DNA of 64,000 nucleotides from Bradyrhizobium canariense. Its GTDB lineage: Bacteria; Pseudomonadota; Alphaproteobacteria; Rhizobiales; Xanthobacteraceae. Below the pieces are notes generated by a model, which was not told the origin of the DNA, searched no databases, and saw only the letters and a program-made list of their open reading frames with translations. Where the stretch lies: NCBI RefSeq assembly GCF_900105125.1, contig NZ_LT629750.1:7653001-7717000 (forward strand), given 5' to 3'. The translations under genes and the position numbers were made by a program. Shown here piece by piece: positions 1-9,627 of the stretch (position 1 is the first letter of the stretch; each line of letters starts with the position of its first letter).

Positions 1-138
1 GTGGGCGTATTCCCGATACTGCTAACGCAATTCCCGTGATTTTCATATGCCCTCGCGCTTGTGGGCTTGCTGATCGTGACCGCCATGCGGCGGGACTCCG
101 TGCTCAAGCCGTCGCCTGCATTGAAACGCAATGATTAG
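1..138 (+). pseudogene. C-terminal remnant of a membrane transporter with an in-frame stop
   Basis: Frame 1 reads VGVFPILLTQFP, then a TGA at 37-39, then a hydrophobic segment ALALVGLLIV followed by a basic tail that stops with TAG at 136-138. The stretches before and after the TGA look like one continuous last transmembrane helix with cytoplasmic tail, as at the end of an MFS carrier. One C-to-T change (CGA to TGA) would explain the stop. The gene starts outside the window, so the family and pseudogene status are inference. The alternative is that the hydrophobic tail is a chance reading. Confidence 0.35.
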
Positions 139-157
139 GGCTTCCGAAGGAAGCCTT
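139..157 (+). terminator. Small hairpin after the truncated transporter frame
   Basis: GGCTTCC (139-145) pairs perfectly with GGAAGCC (149-155) around a GAA loop, directly after the TAG at 136-138. Only two T residues follow, so it would be a weak intrinsic terminator. From 158 to 307 I see no gene. Confidence 0.35.
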
Positions 158-307
158 GACGGCCGTCGGAGGGAGACCGTGGGCCGATAACCGCTTCTTG
201 CATGGGCTCGATCCGACCCACATCTATGGTACGCTTCAGTCCGGCCGGATCGCGCCAGCGCGCTTCGGCAGGGCCGTCCAATTCGCGGCGAATACGGAGA
301 AACACCG

Positions 308-820
308 ATGACGACAAATACAGAACGCGCCGTTCTGGCGGGAGGTTGTTTCTGGGGAATGCAGGATCTGATCCGTCGCAAGCCCGGCGTCATATCCACA
401 CGCGTCGGTTATTCAGGTGGCGATGTCAAGAATGCGACCTATCGCAACCATGGCACCCATGCGGAGGCGATCGAGATTATTTTCGATCCCCGGGTCATGA
501 GCTTCAGGGATATCCTTGAATTTTTCTTCCAGATCCATGATCCGACGACGCGCAACCGTCAGGGCAACGATATCGGAACCAGCTATCGTTCGGCGATCTT
601 CTATACCAGCCCGGAACAGGAGCGGGTTGCGCGCGATACCATCGCCGATGTCGAGGCATCCGGTCTGTGGCCAGGCAAGGTGACGACCGAAGTCGCCGCC
701 GTCGGTGACTTCTGGGAGGCCGAGCCCGAGCATCAGGATTATCTTGAGCGTTATCCGGACGGTTACACCTGTCACTTTGTCCGCCCGGGATGGAAACTTC
801 CGCGGCGGATGGCTGGGTAG
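308..820 (+). CDS. msrA: Peptide methionine-S-sulfoxide reductase MsrA
   Basis: This 170-aa protein matches the single-domain MsrA family, which reduces methionine-S-sulfoxide in proteins and so repairs oxidative damage in the cytoplasm. The active-site motif AGGCFWG lies at residues 11-17 with Cys14 as nucleophile. [19 protein letters not shown] and the [14 protein letters not shown] block follow in the usual order. A C-terminal Cys in YTCHF could be the resolving residue. The position after GCFWG, often Glu (GCFWGVE), is Gln here (GCFWGMQ). The ATG is preceded by GGAGA about 8 bases upstream. It stands alone, with no msrB beside it. Confidence 0.95.
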   Translation: MTTNTERAVLAGGCFWGMQDLIRRKPGVISTRVGYSGGDVKNATYRNHGTHAEAIEIIFDPRVMSFRDILEFFFQIHDPTTRNRQGNDIGTSYRSAIFYTSPEQERVARDTIADVEASGLWPGKVTTEVAAVGDFWEAEPEHQDYLERYPDGYTCHFVRPGWKLPRRMAG

Positions 821-871
821 TTCGTTCAGCGGACGCTGCCGCCTACGCGTGCGGTTACATTATCACGTCGT

Positions 872-897
872 CGGCCTGAAAAGGCCGGCGGCGTTTT
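872..897 (+). terminator. Possible intrinsic terminator after msrA
   Basis: CGGCCT (872-877) pairs with AGGCCG (882-887) around GAAA. A TTTT run follows at 894-897, five bases after the stem, so the signal is weak. It lies about 50 bases past the msrA stop. Confidence 0.35.
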
Positions 898-986
898 CAT
901 ACCGGCAGGAGACAACGGACATATCGGCTTCGCAGCGATCTTGCTAACATCGTTTCCGGCAGGGATGGCGTCCGAGGAGTGTTGCG

Positions 987-2624
987 ATGACGAAGGGTTC
1001 AGATCTGCTGGTCCGGGCGCTCGAGAGCGAAGGCGTGGAATATATCTTCGCCATTCCCGGCGAAGAAAATCTCGATGTCCTGGAGTCGCTGCGCAGCTCC
1101 AGCATCAAGCTCGTGATCACCCGCCACGAACAGGCGGCCGGATTCATGGCGGCGACCTATGGCCGGCTGACCGGCCGAGCGGGCGTATGCCTGACCACCC
1201 TTGGTCCCGGCGCGCTCAATCTGACGACAAGTGCGGCCTATGCGGATTTGGGCGCGATGCCGATGGTGATGATCACGGGGCAAAAGGCCATCCACACCAG
1301 CCGACAGGCCAAATTCCAGATCGTCGATATCGTCGCGACGATGCGGCCGCTGACCAAGATGGCGACACAGATCGTCTCGGCACAGAGCATTCCGACCCTG
1401 GTGCGTGATGCCTTCCGCGTGGCCCAGCAGGAACGGCCGGGCCCGGTGCATCTCGAACTGCCCGAGGATGTGGCGTCCGACCGGGCGACGGCGCAGATCA
1501 TCCCGCCGCATCCGGTGGAGCTGGCGGTGGCGCCGGCGGTGGCGATCGAGCGCGCCGCGGCGATGATCACGGCCGCGCAAAGGCCGCTGGTGATGTTGGG
1601 CGCGGCAGCGAGCCGTCCTCAATTGGCCGAGCCGCTGTCGCAATTCGTCCGCCGTCTCGGCATTCCGTTCTTCAACACGCAGATGGGGAAGGGCGCGGTG
1701 AATGCCGGGTCCAACCTCTATATGGGGACCGCGGCGCTGTCGGAACGCGACTGGATCCACGAAGCCGTCGACGAGGCGGACCTCATCATCTCCATCGGGC
1801 ACGACACGGTCGAGAAGCCGCCGTTCATCATGAACGAGAACGGGCCTCGCGTGGTCCACATTGGTGCTACGCCGGCGACCGTCGAACAGGTGTATTTCCC
1901 GGAGGCCGAGATCGTCGGCGACGTCGGCGCCAGCCTTGCCGCGCTCGCAGGCCGGCTGGAAGGCAAGCTGCCCAATGCCGGCGCGCTGTTGGGCCTGCGC
2001 GAGAAAATCCTGACCAAGCTCGCGGAACGTTCGACCGAGGATCGCTTCCCGCTGACGCCGCAGCGCATCGTCCATGACGTGCGAGAGGCGGTGCCGCCGG
2101 ACGGAATCGTGACGCTCGATAACGGCATGTACAAAATCTGGTTCGCGCGCAATTACCGCACCAGCGTCGCCAACACGCTGCTGCTCGACAATGCGCTTGC
2201 GACCATGGGCGCGGGGCTTCCTTCCGCGATCGCGGCCGCGCTGATCCACCCCGAAAGAAAAGTGCTGGCGGTGTGCGGCGATGGCGGCTTCATGATGAAT
2301 TCGCAGGAAATGGAGACGGCGGTCCGTCTCGGCGTCAACATCACCGTGCTCATTCTCGAGGACCATGCCTACGGTATGATCCGCTGGAAGCAGCAGGCCG
2401 ATCACTTCGCGGATTTCGGCCTGAAATTCGGCAATCCCGATTTCGTGGCTTACGCGAAGGCCTATGGCGCGAAGGGTTCGCGTGTCGGCTCTGTCGCGGA
2501 GTTTCTGCCGACGCTGAAAGCCGCGCTGGACGGCAAGGGCGTGCATCTTGTCGTCGTCCCCGTCGACTACAGCGAGAACATGCGCGTGCTGGTGGAAGAA
2601 TTACCCAAGCGCAGTGACCGTTGA
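987..2624 (+). CDS. Acetolactate synthase large-subunit-like ThDP enzyme
   Basis: 545 aa with the three-domain ThDP enzyme layout. The N-terminal PYR domain holds the conserved Glu in TRHEQAAGFMA (about residue 48) that activates the thiazolium. A central domain follows, and the C-terminal PP domain has the Mg-ThDP motif beginning GDGGFMMNSQE. Family members condense two pyruvates to 2-acetolactate or act on related 2-oxo acids. No ilvN-type regulatory subunit is adjacent, so a catabolic acetolactate synthase or another 2-oxoacid decarboxylase or ligase is as likely as a biosynthetic IlvB. The ATG has GAGGAG about 8 bases upstream. Confidence 0.85.
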   Translation: MTKGSDLLVRALESEGVEYIFAIPGEENLDVLESLRSSSIKLVITRHEQAAGFMAATYGRLTGRAGVCLTTLGPGALNLTTSAAYADLGAMPMVMITGQKAIHTSRQAKFQIVDIVATMRPLTKMATQIVSAQSIPTLVRDAFRVAQQERPGPVHLELPEDVASDRATAQIIPPHPVELAVAPAVAIERAAAMITAAQRPLVMLGAAASRPQLAEPLSQFVRRLGIPFFNTQMGKGAVNAGSNLYMGTAALSERDWIHEAVDEADLIISIGHDTVEKPPFIMNENGPRVVHIGATPATVEQVYFPEAEIVGDVGASLAALAGRLEGKLPNAGALLGLREKILTKLAERSTEDRFPLTPQRIVHDVREAVPPDGIVTLDNGMYKIWFARNYRTSVANTLLLDNALATMGAGLPSAIAAALIHPERKVLAVCGDGGFMMNSQEMETAVRLGVNITVLILEDHAYGMIRWKQQADHFADFGLKFGNPDFVAYAKAYGAKGSRVGSVAEFLPTLKAALDGKGVHLVVVPVDYSENMRVLVEELPKRSDR

Positions 2625-2827
2625 TGGCGCCAATTCGGAATTCCAAAGCCGCTTCGCGCTAATTATGTGACAGTTTTGGGAAGCCTGATGCTGCGTCGCG
2701 CAACGCGCCCCTGATGCCACACGTTGCCGCGACACGATCTCTGCGCTTTCGGGTTCCATCGCGGACGGATTGTGTTATGAGTTCCCTCGCGGATCTGCCT
2801 GCGTGGCCAACCGATTGGGGCGAGGGG

Positions 2828-4036
2828 ATGAAGCCTTGGCATCAACCAGCCTGCGCGGCGTTTGACCGCTATGCGCGCCGCGCGGCGTCTTCCGGCGGTA
2901 TTCATGCTGCCGTCATTGGGCTATCGGTCATCCTGCTGACCGGCTGCGAACAGAACACCTTCGTGCCGCCGCCGCCGCCCAAGGTTGAGGTCGCCGTGCC
3001 GGTGAAACGCGCGGTCACACGCTATCTGGAAGCGACCGGCAATACGGCGGCGGTCAAATCCGTCGATCTGGTGGCGCGGGTGCAGGGCTTTCTGGAGTCG
3101 ATCAACTACAAGGACGGCGACTTCGTGAAAGAAGGCACGGTGCTGTTCACGATCGAGCCCGAGACCTACAAGCTGAAGCTCGACCAGGCGCAGGCGGCGC
3201 AAGCCGGTGCCCAGGCCTCGCTGAAGCAGGCCGACCTCGATTTCCAGCGGCAGAGCGACCTGGTCGCGCGCCAGGCGGTGTCGCAGGCAACCCTCGACAG
3301 CTCCACCGCCAATCGCGACAACGCGCGAGCCAATCTGGCGCAGGCGCAGGCCAACACCAGGATCGCCGAAGTCAATTACGGCTACACCAAGGTCACCGCG
3401 CCGTTCGACGGCTACGTGTCGGCGCATCTGGTCTCCGTCGGCGAACTGGTCGGCGCGGCGTCGCCGACACAGCTCGCCAGCATCGTGGCGCTCGACCCGA
3501 TCTATGTGAACTTCAATGTCAACGAGCAGGACGTGCTGCGGATTCGCGCCGAGGCGGCCCGCCGCGGCGTCACGGTGGCCGAGCTGCGCCAGCTCCCGGT
3601 CCAGGTCGGGTTGCAGACCGAGCAGGGCTATCCGCACGAGGGCAAGCTCGACTACATCGCGCCGATTATCAACCAGTCGACCGGCACGCTTCCCGTCCGC
3701 GGCATCGTGCCCAATCCCAACCGGCAGATGCTGCCCGGCTATTTCGTGCGGGTGCGCGTTCCCTATGACCAAATGGGCGACGCCCTGCTGGTCCCCGACA
3801 CCTCGCTCGGCAGTGATCAGGGCGGGCGCTATTTGCTGGTGGCTAACGGCGAGAACGTGGTCGAGCAGCGCCATGTGCAGGCCGGTCTGCTCGAAGATGG
3901 CGGCTTGCGCGTGATCGAGGACGGTCTGAAGCCGGAAGACCGCGTCGTGGTCGCCGGCCTGTTGCGGGCGATCCCGGGCGAGAAGGTCGACCCGCAACTG
4001 CAGAAGATAGATACGCCTGCCGCATCCGCTAAATAG
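2828..4036 (+). CDS. RND efflux periplasmic adaptor (membrane fusion lipoprotein)
   Basis: HlyD/AcrA-family adaptor. A hydrophobic signal ends in the lipobox LLTGC at about 2935-2949, so the mature protein should be a lipid-anchored periplasmic lipoprotein. After it come the lipoyl half (VARVQGFLESINYKDGDFVKEG), an Ala/Gln-rich coiled-coil hairpin, the second lipoyl half and the beta-barrel. It should link the permease starting at 4046 to an outer-membrane channel encoded elsewhere. I chose the ATG at 2828 because of the G-rich sequence just before it. ATG codons at 2777 and 2714 are in frame and would lengthen the signal region. Confidence 0.88.
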   Translation: MKPWHQPACAAFDRYARRAASSGGIHAAVIGLSVILLTGCEQNTFVPPPPPKVEVAVPVKRAVTRYLEATGNTAAVKSVDLVARVQGFLESINYKDGDFVKEGTVLFTIEPETYKLKLDQAQAAQAGAQASLKQADLDFQRQSDLVARQAVSQATLDSSTANRDNARANLAQAQANTRIAEVNYGYTKVTAPFDGYVSAHLVSVGELVGAASPTQLASIVALDPIYVNFNVNEQDVLRIRAEAARRGVTVAELRQLPVQVGLQTEQGYPHEGKLDYIAPIINQSTGTLPVRGIVPNPNRQMLPGYFVRVRVPYDQMGDALLVPDTSLGSDQGGRYLLVANGENVVEQRHVQAGLLEDGGLRVIEDGLKPEDRVVVAGLLRAIPGEKVDPQLQKIDTPAASAK

Positions 4037-4045
4037 GGCCGGGCC

Positions 4046-7000
4046 ATGATCTCCAAATTCTTCATCGAGCGGCCGGTTCTTTCCAACGTCATCGCCTTGC
4101 TGATGATCCTGATCGGTGGCGTCGCGCTGTTCAGCCTTGCGATCGCGCAGTATCCGGATGTGGTGCCGCCGACGGTGCAGGTGACGACGCGCTATCCGGG
4201 CGCCAGCGCCAAGACCGTGGTCGATACCGTAGCGCTGCCGATCGAGCAGCAGGTCAATGGCGTCGAGGACATGCTTTACATGCAGTCCTATGCCGCTTCG
4301 GACGGCACCTATACCTTGACCGTGACCTTCAAGATCGGCACCGACCTCAACTTCGCGCAGGTGCTGGTGCAGAACCGCGTCGCGAGCGCGCTCGCACAAC
4401 TGCCGGCGTCGGTGCAGAATCAGGGCGTCACGGTCCAAAAGAAATCGACGTCGATCCTGCTCTTCGTCACGCTCACCTCGCCCGACAAGAAATATGACAG
4501 CCTCTATCTGAGCAACTATGCCACCATCAACATCCGGGACGAGCTGTCGCGCGTGCCGGGCGTCGGCAACGTTACGGTGTTCGGCGCCGGGCAGTATTCC
4601 ATGCGCATCTGGCTTGATCCGAACAAGCTGCAGGCGCGCAGCCTGATGCCTCAGGACGTCATCCAGGCGGTCCAGCAGCAGAGCCAGCAGGTCACCGCGG
4701 GCCAGGTCGGAACGCCGCCGACGCCGCCCGGACAGGCGTTCCAGGTCACCCTCAACGTCAACGGCCGCCTCGACGACGCCAGCCAGTTCGAGGACATCAT
4801 TGTCAAGACCGGCAACAATGGCGACGTGACGCGGGTACGCGACATCGGCTCGGTCGAGCTGGGCGCGCAGACCTACGGCCAGATCTTCTCGCTCAACAAC
4901 CAGCCTGCCACCGGCATCGGCATATTCCAATCGCCTGGCGCTAACGCGCTCGAAGTCGAGCATGCGGTCGAGAAGAAGATGGCGCAGCTGGCGCGCAACT
5001 TCCCGCAAGGTATCAAATACGACACACCGTTCGACACCACCAAATTCGTCAACGCCTCGATCAACGAGGTCTACAAGACCCTGATCGAGGCCGGCCTCCT
5101 GGTGCTGGTCGTGATCCTGGTGTTCCTGCAGGACTGGCGCGCGATGCTGGTGCCGGCGACGACCGTGCCGGTCACCATCATCGGCGCGTTCGCGGCGATG
5201 GCCGCGCTCGGTTTCACCATCAACCTGTCGACGCTGTTTGCGATTGTGCTCGCGATCGGCATCGTGGTCGACGACGCCATCGTCGTCGTTGAGGGCGCGG
5301 CGCACAATATCGAGCAGGGCATGTCCGGCCACGACGCCGCGATCAAGGCGATGGACGCGCTGTTCGCGCCGATCGTCGGTATCACGCTGGTGCTGATCTC
5401 GGTGTTCCTGCCGGCGTCGTTCCTGCCGGGGCTGACAGGTCGCATCTACGCACAATTCGCGCTCGTGATCGCGGCAACCGCGCTGCTCTCGGCCATCAAC
5501 GCCGCGACGTTGAAGCCGACGCAATGTGCGCTGTGGCTGCGCCGGCCGGTGCCGCCCGAGCAGCGCAACTTCTTCTATCGCGGCTTCAACAATGTCTATA
5601 ACCGCGTCGAGCGCGGCTATGTGCGGCTGATCGGCTCGCTGGCAAAGCACGCCACCACGTCCGTCGTCGTCGCGCTGATCCTGATCGCCATCGGATTCTA
5701 TGGCCTCTCCCGGGTGCCGACCGGCTTCCTGCCGATCGAGGATCAGGGCTATCTGATCGCCGCGGTGCAATTGCCCGATGGCGCCGCGCTGGACCGGACC
5801 CAGACGGTGCTCGACCGGGTCAGCGACATCGTCGGCAAGACTCCTGGTGTGGCGCAGGTCATTACCATTGCCGGCATCTCCGCGCTCGACAACAGCGCGA
5901 GCCTTGCCAATGCCGGCGTCGCCTACATCATCTTGAAGGATTGGGACTCGCGCGGCCCGGGCGAGGATCTGCGCTCATTGGTCTATGGCCTGAACGACAA
6001 GGTCGCCACCATCCTGGAGGCGCGCACGCTGGTGCTGCCGCCGCCGCCGATCCAGGGCATCGGCAACGCGGCCGGCTTTGCCATGCAGGTCGAGCTGCGC
6101 GACGGCAACAGCGATTACGGCAAGCTGCAGGCGATCACCGGCGCGATGGTGGATAGCGCGCAGAGCCAGAGCGCGCTGCAGCGGGTGCAATCGCCGTTCC
6201 GCGCCACGGTGCCGCAGTTCAATGTCGATGTCGACCGCATCAAGACCCAGACGTTGCATGTGACGACGGACCAGGTGTTCTCGACGCTGGCGTCGTATCT
6301 TGGCTCCTCCTATGTCAACCAGTTCGACAAGTTCGGCCATGTGTTCCAGGTCTATGCACAGGCGGATTCCCAATACCGGCTGACCTTGCGCGACATCGCC
6401 AACATGATGGTGCGCAACCAGAATGGCGATATGATCCCGATCGGCACGGTCGCCACGATCACGCCGACGATCGGGCCGTCGCTGATCAGCCTCTACAACC
6501 TCTACCCGTCCGCAACCATCGTCGGGCTGCCTGCACAGGGCTACAGCTCCGGCCAGTCATTGAGCCTGATGGAGCAGATCGCGGACAAGACGTTGCCACC
6601 CGGCACCGGATACGAATGGACGGCGATGTCGTATCAGGAGAAGGCGGTGTCGGGCCAGATCTACTACGTGTTCGGGCTCGCGATGCTCCTGGTCTATCTC
6701 GTGCTCGCCGGACAATATGAGAGCTGGTATGCGCCGATCTCCGTCATATTGGCGGTGCCGCTGTCGCTGCTCGGCCCGATGGCGGTGCTGGAAGGGCTGA
6801 AGATCGACAACAACCTCTATGTCCAGATCGGCCTGATCCTCCTGATCGCGCTGTCGGCGAAGAATGCGATCCTGATCGTCGAGGTCGCGCTCGAACTCCA
6901 CGACGAGGGCAAGTCGGTCATCGAATCGGCTGTCGGCGCGGCGAAGGCCCGCTTCCGCCCGATCCTGATGACATCCTTTGCCTTCATCCTCGGCGTGGTG

Positions 7001-7186
7001 CCGCTGGTGCTTGCGACCGGCGCTGGCGCCAGCGCGCGTAAATCGATCGGGATCACCGTGTTCAGCGGGATGATCGCCTCGACCTGTCTAGCCGTACTGT
7101 TCGTGCCGGCGTTCTTCGTGGTCGTGCAGCGGTTCGAAAACTGGCTCGCGACACGGAAGCAAGCACCGGTGAAGTCGCCGATATGA
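4046..7186 (+). CDS. RND multidrug efflux permease, HAE1 (AcrB/MexF) type
   Basis: 1046 aa, the normal length for an inner-membrane AcrB-type pump. It starts with the typical first helix (FFIERPVLSNVIALLMIL) and has two repeats of one helix, a large periplasmic loop and a block of helices. The proton-relay motif [13 protein letters not shown] in TM4 retains both aspartates. It begins nine bases after the adaptor stop, so the two genes form one operon. No outer-membrane factor follows, so the pump presumably borrows a TolC-like protein, perhaps the one at 35709-37235. The substrate cannot be told. Confidence 0.93.
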   Translation: MISKFFIERPVLSNVIALLMILIGGVALFSLAIAQYPDVVPPTVQVTTRYPGASAKTVVDTVALPIEQQVNGVEDMLYMQSYAASDGTYTLTVTFKIGTDLNFAQVLVQNRVASALAQLPASVQNQGVTVQKKSTSILLFVTLTSPDKKYDSLYLSNYATINIRDELSRVPGVGNVTVFGAGQYSMRIWLDPNKLQARSLMPQDVIQAVQQQSQQVTAGQVGTPPTPPGQAFQVTLNVNGRLDDASQFEDIIVKTGNNGDVTRVRDIGSVELGAQTYGQIFSLNNQPATGIGIFQSPGANALEVEHAVEKKMAQLARNFPQGIKYDTPFDTTKFVNASINEVYKTLIEAGLLVLVVILVFLQDWRAMLVPATTVPVTIIGAFAAMAALGFTINLSTLFAIVLAIGIVVDDAIVVVEGAAHNIEQGMSGHDAAIKAMDALFAPIVGITLVLISVFLPASFLPGLTGRIYAQFALVIAATALLSAINAATLKPTQCALWLRRPVPPEQRNFFYRGFNNVYNRVERGYVRLIGSLAKHATTSVVVALILIAIGFYGLSRVPTGFLPIEDQGYLIAAVQLPDGAALDRTQTVLDRVSDIVGKTPGVAQVITIAGISALDNSASLANAGVAYIILKDWDSRGPGEDLRSLVYGLNDKVATILEARTLVLPPPPIQGIGNAAGFAMQVELRDGNSDYGKLQAITGAMVDSAQSQSALQRVQSPFRATVPQFNVDVDRIKTQTLHVTTDQVFSTLASYLGSSYVNQFDKFGHVFQVYAQADSQYRLTLRDIANMMVRNQNGDMIPIGTVATITPTIGPSLISLYNLYPSATIVGLPAQGYSSGQSLSLMEQIADKTLPPGTGYEWTAMSYQEKAVSGQIYYVFGLAMLLVYLVLAGQYESWYAPISVILAVPLSLLGPMAVLEGLKIDNNLYVQIGLILLIALSAKNAILIVEVALELHDEGKSVIESAVGAAKARFRPILMTSFAFILGVVPLVLATGAGASARKSIGITVFSGMIASTCLAVLFVPAFFVVVQRFENWLATRKQAPVKSPI

Positions 7187-7206
7187 CGGTGGTGGCCTAA
7201 GGTGGC

Positions 7207-8115
7207 CTAACTCGGCGCCGATCCCGTCCAGCTCGCGCGCGATCTGACCACGGCCGTGAATGCATCGAGCAACGGCGTCGAGCGGCCATAAACGATCGCA
7301 AGCTCGTATTCGACCGGCGCGCCTGTTCCCGTGAGATCACGAAAAACCACGCCGGGTCGGTTGGCGGTTGCGATGATGCGGCTGACCAGCCCGACACCCA
7401 TGCCGCCGGCAACCAGGCTGGCGATGGTGTCCATCTGCGAGGCTTCCTGGCCGACCCGCGGCACGAAACCGGCTTGCAGGCAGGCGGTGAGCACGCGTTC
7501 GTGCAGACCCGGCCCTTGCCGCGCCGGAAAAATGATCCAGGGCTCGTTCGCTAGATCGGATAGCGAGATCGATTGAAACTGCGCGAGCGGATGATTTTCC
7601 GGGAGCGCCGCGACCATCTGGTTTTTCGTCAGCACCTCGACGCTCAGCCCGTCGGCATCGCGCAGCGGAGGAATCACGAAACCGACGTCGGCTTCATCAG
7701 CCTGAAGCTTGGCGATCTGCTGCGCCGTCATCGCTTCCGTGAGCGTCAACTCGACTTCGGGATATTGCTCGCGAAAGGCGCGCAGGATAACGGGCAGGAT
7801 TTCGCGGGCGGCGCTCGCCACGAATGTTAGCCGCAGCGCGCCGCTCAATCCGGCGCCGGCGCGCCGCGCCGCCACCACCGCGCGCTCCGCCTGGTGTACC
7901 GTGCGCCGGCATTCTTCGAGGAATACCCGGCCGGCGGGAGTCAATTGCGTGATCCGGTTGGTGCGCTCGATCAGCAGCGTTCCCAGTTCTTCCTCGATCT
8001 GCTTGATCGCGACCGTGAGCGGCGGCTGCGCCATGTTCAAACGGTCGGCGGCACGGCGGAAACTGAGTTCTTCTGCGACGGCAATGAATTGCCGAAACTG
8101 GCGCAGCTCGATCAT
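7207..8115 (-). CDS. LysR-family transcriptional regulator
   Basis: 302 aa. The N-terminal winged helix-turn-helix (MIELRQFRQFIAVAEELSFR, then AADRLNMAQPPLTVAIKQIE) is typical LysR. The remainder is a periplasmic-binding-like effector domain. Its position next to the leftward Rieske/amidohydrolase/MFS block at 8239-11601, in the same direction, suggests it regulates that block, probably in response to an aromatic or organic acid. This is inference from position only. Its stop lies in a 10-bp tandem repeat (7191-7210) where it converges with the RND operon. Confidence 0.92.
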   Translation of the reverse strand: MIELRQFRQFIAVAEELSFRRAADRLNMAQPPLTVAIKQIEEELGTLLIERTNRITQLTPAGRVFLEECRRTVHQAERAVVAARRAGAGLSGALRLTFVASAAREILPVILRAFREQYPEVELTLTEAMTAQQIAKLQADEADVGFVIPPLRDADGLSVEVLTKNQMVAALPENHPLAQFQSISLSDLANEPWIIFPARQGPGLHERVLTACLQAGFVPRVGQEASQMDTIASLVAGGMGVGLVSRIIATANRPGVVFRDLTGTGAPVEYELAIVYGRSTPLLDAFTAVVRSRASWTGSAPS

Positions 8116-8238
8116 GTCCCGTCCCGGCGTCCCAGATATTCTAGTTGGGGGCAGGCTATCGGATCGAGCCGGAAAACACGAACGAATTCAGGTCCCCGCA
8201 GGCCATGCGGCGAGCGGGATTGGCGCAGACTTCGATAT

Positions 8239-9549
8239 TTACGCAGCTACCGCGCGCAGGCGCGGCACAATCAAAACCAGCACGATCGACACCGCCAGCA
8301 ACGCCGTGACGTAAAATAGCCCGGCGTTGAAATTGCCGGTCGCATCGCGCAGGAAGCCGATCACGGCCGGGCTCACCGCCGAGCCCAGCAGACCGACCGC
8401 GCTGATCAGGCCAATTCCGGCCGGCCGCGCCGCTTCGGACAACAGCGATTGCGGCAAGGTCCAGAACGTGCACATGGCGCAGAACGCGCCGGAGACGGTG
8501 AAGATCAGGCCGACCAGCCGCAGCTCAGGCGCGGGGAAGAAGATTACCAGCAGCCATCCGGCCGCGGCCATGCCGAGTGCTGCGACCACGTGCCAGACCC
8601 TTTCCTGCATGCGGTCGGAACTGCGGGTCCATAGCGGCATCAGGATCAGCGCTGAGATCGCCGGGATCGCGGTGACGAAACCGACCTGCGACAGCGAATA
8701 GGCTTTCAACACTTCCCGCACGATGGTCGGGATCCACGTCGCATTGGCGTTGATGGTGTTGACCAGGCAAAAATACGCCAGAGCCAGCAGCAGGATCTTC
8801 GGCTCGGCGATCTGCTTCCAGACCGATGTCTTTGTGCCGGGCGAGGATTGATCGTCCGCGAGCAGCGACGTCAGGGTGTTCTGTTCGGCCTGTTCGAGCC
8901 ACGTTGCGTCTTTGGGTTTGTCGGTCAGATAGGCATAGGCGACCAAGCCAAGGATCGCGGCCGGCAATCCCTCGAGCAGGAACAGCCAGCGCCAGCCCTG
9001 CAATCCCAGCACGCCGTTCAAATGATCGAGGATGAGGCCGGAAACGCCGGCGCCGAGCGCCATCGCGACCGGCTGCGCCATCATCAGGTAGCCATTGGCG
9101 CGCGCGCGATGCGAGTTCGGAATCCAGTAGGTCAGATAAAGCAGGACGCCCGGCACGAAGCCGGCCTCGAGTACGCCGACCAGAAAGCGGACGACATAAA
9201 GGCTGTTGGGACCGACCACAAGCATGGTGGCGGCGGAAGCCAGTCCCCAGGAAACCAGGATGCGCGCGATCCAGATCCGCGCGCCGTAACGTACCATCAG
9301 CAAATTGCTCGGAATCTCGCAGGCCACATAACCGATATAGAAGATCGAATTGGCAAGGCCGAAGGTCGTCGCCGTCAACAGCAGGTCCTTGTTCATCGAC
9401 AGCGCGGCGAAGCCGATATTGATCCGGTCGAGATAGTTGAAGATGTAGAGCACGAAGAGAAACGGTATCAGGCGCCGCCATACTTTTTTGATGGCGGCAT
9501 CGCGATCGATCTGGCTGGACGTATAGTCCGCGACGGTGATCGTGGTCAT
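8239..9549 (-). CDS. MFS transporter, anion:cation symporter type
   Basis: 436 aa with about 12 membrane segments. The first (LIPFLFVLYIFNYLDRINIG) carries the YLDRxNIG signature of the ACS family (tartrate, galactonate, phthalate and hydroxyphenylacetate carriers). It should import an organic acid with protons. I used the ATG at 9549, preceded by a GAGGGG Shine-Dalgarno sequence. An upstream in-frame start at 9567 exists. It is the last gene of the leftward catabolic block, 78 bases after the amidohydrolase, and probably brings in that enzyme's substrate. Confidence 0.9.
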   Translation of the reverse strand: MTTITVADYTSSQIDRDAAIKKVWRRLIPFLFVLYIFNYLDRINIGFAALSMNKDLLLTATTFGLANSIFYIGYVACEIPSNLLMVRYGARIWIARILVSWGLASAATMLVVGPNSLYVVRFLVGVLEAGFVPGVLLYLTYWIPNSHRARANGYLMMAQPVAMALGAGVSGLILDHLNGVLGLQGWRWLFLLEGLPAAILGLVAYAYLTDKPKDATWLEQAEQNTLTSLLADDQSSPGTKTSVWKQIAEPKILLLALAYFCLVNTINANATWIPTIVREVLKAYSLSQVGFVTAIPAISALILMPLWTRSSDRMQERVWHVVAALGMAAAGWLLVIFFPAPELRLVGLIFTVSGAFCAMCTFWTLPQSLLSEAARPAGIGLISAVGLLGSAVSPAVIGFLRDATGNFNAGLFYVTALLAVSIVLVLIVPRLRAVAA

Positions 9550-9627
9550 GAACCGTTTCCCCCTCAATTATTTTCTGTTGTTTTTGATTTTCGAGCCTGC
9601 TCGCTTCGCCCGGCGAGCTTTGCCCGG

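Noticed and set aside
999-2546. A 515-codon minus-strand frame opposite the ThDP enzyme gene
   Set aside because: Antisense shadow with no recognisable motif. The plus-strand protein is clearly an acetolactate-synthase-like enzyme.
2921-5770. A 949-codon minus-strand open frame across the RND adaptor and permease genes
   Set aside because: It is rich in Arg, Asp, His and Gln without any domain, the usual antisense shadow of a high-GC gene. The plus-strand genes have full family signatures.
7191-7210. 10-bp tandem repeat (GGTGGCCTAA twice) as a regulatory site
   Set aside because: It lies between two converging stop codons where no promoter is expected. A slippage duplication is the simpler explanation.
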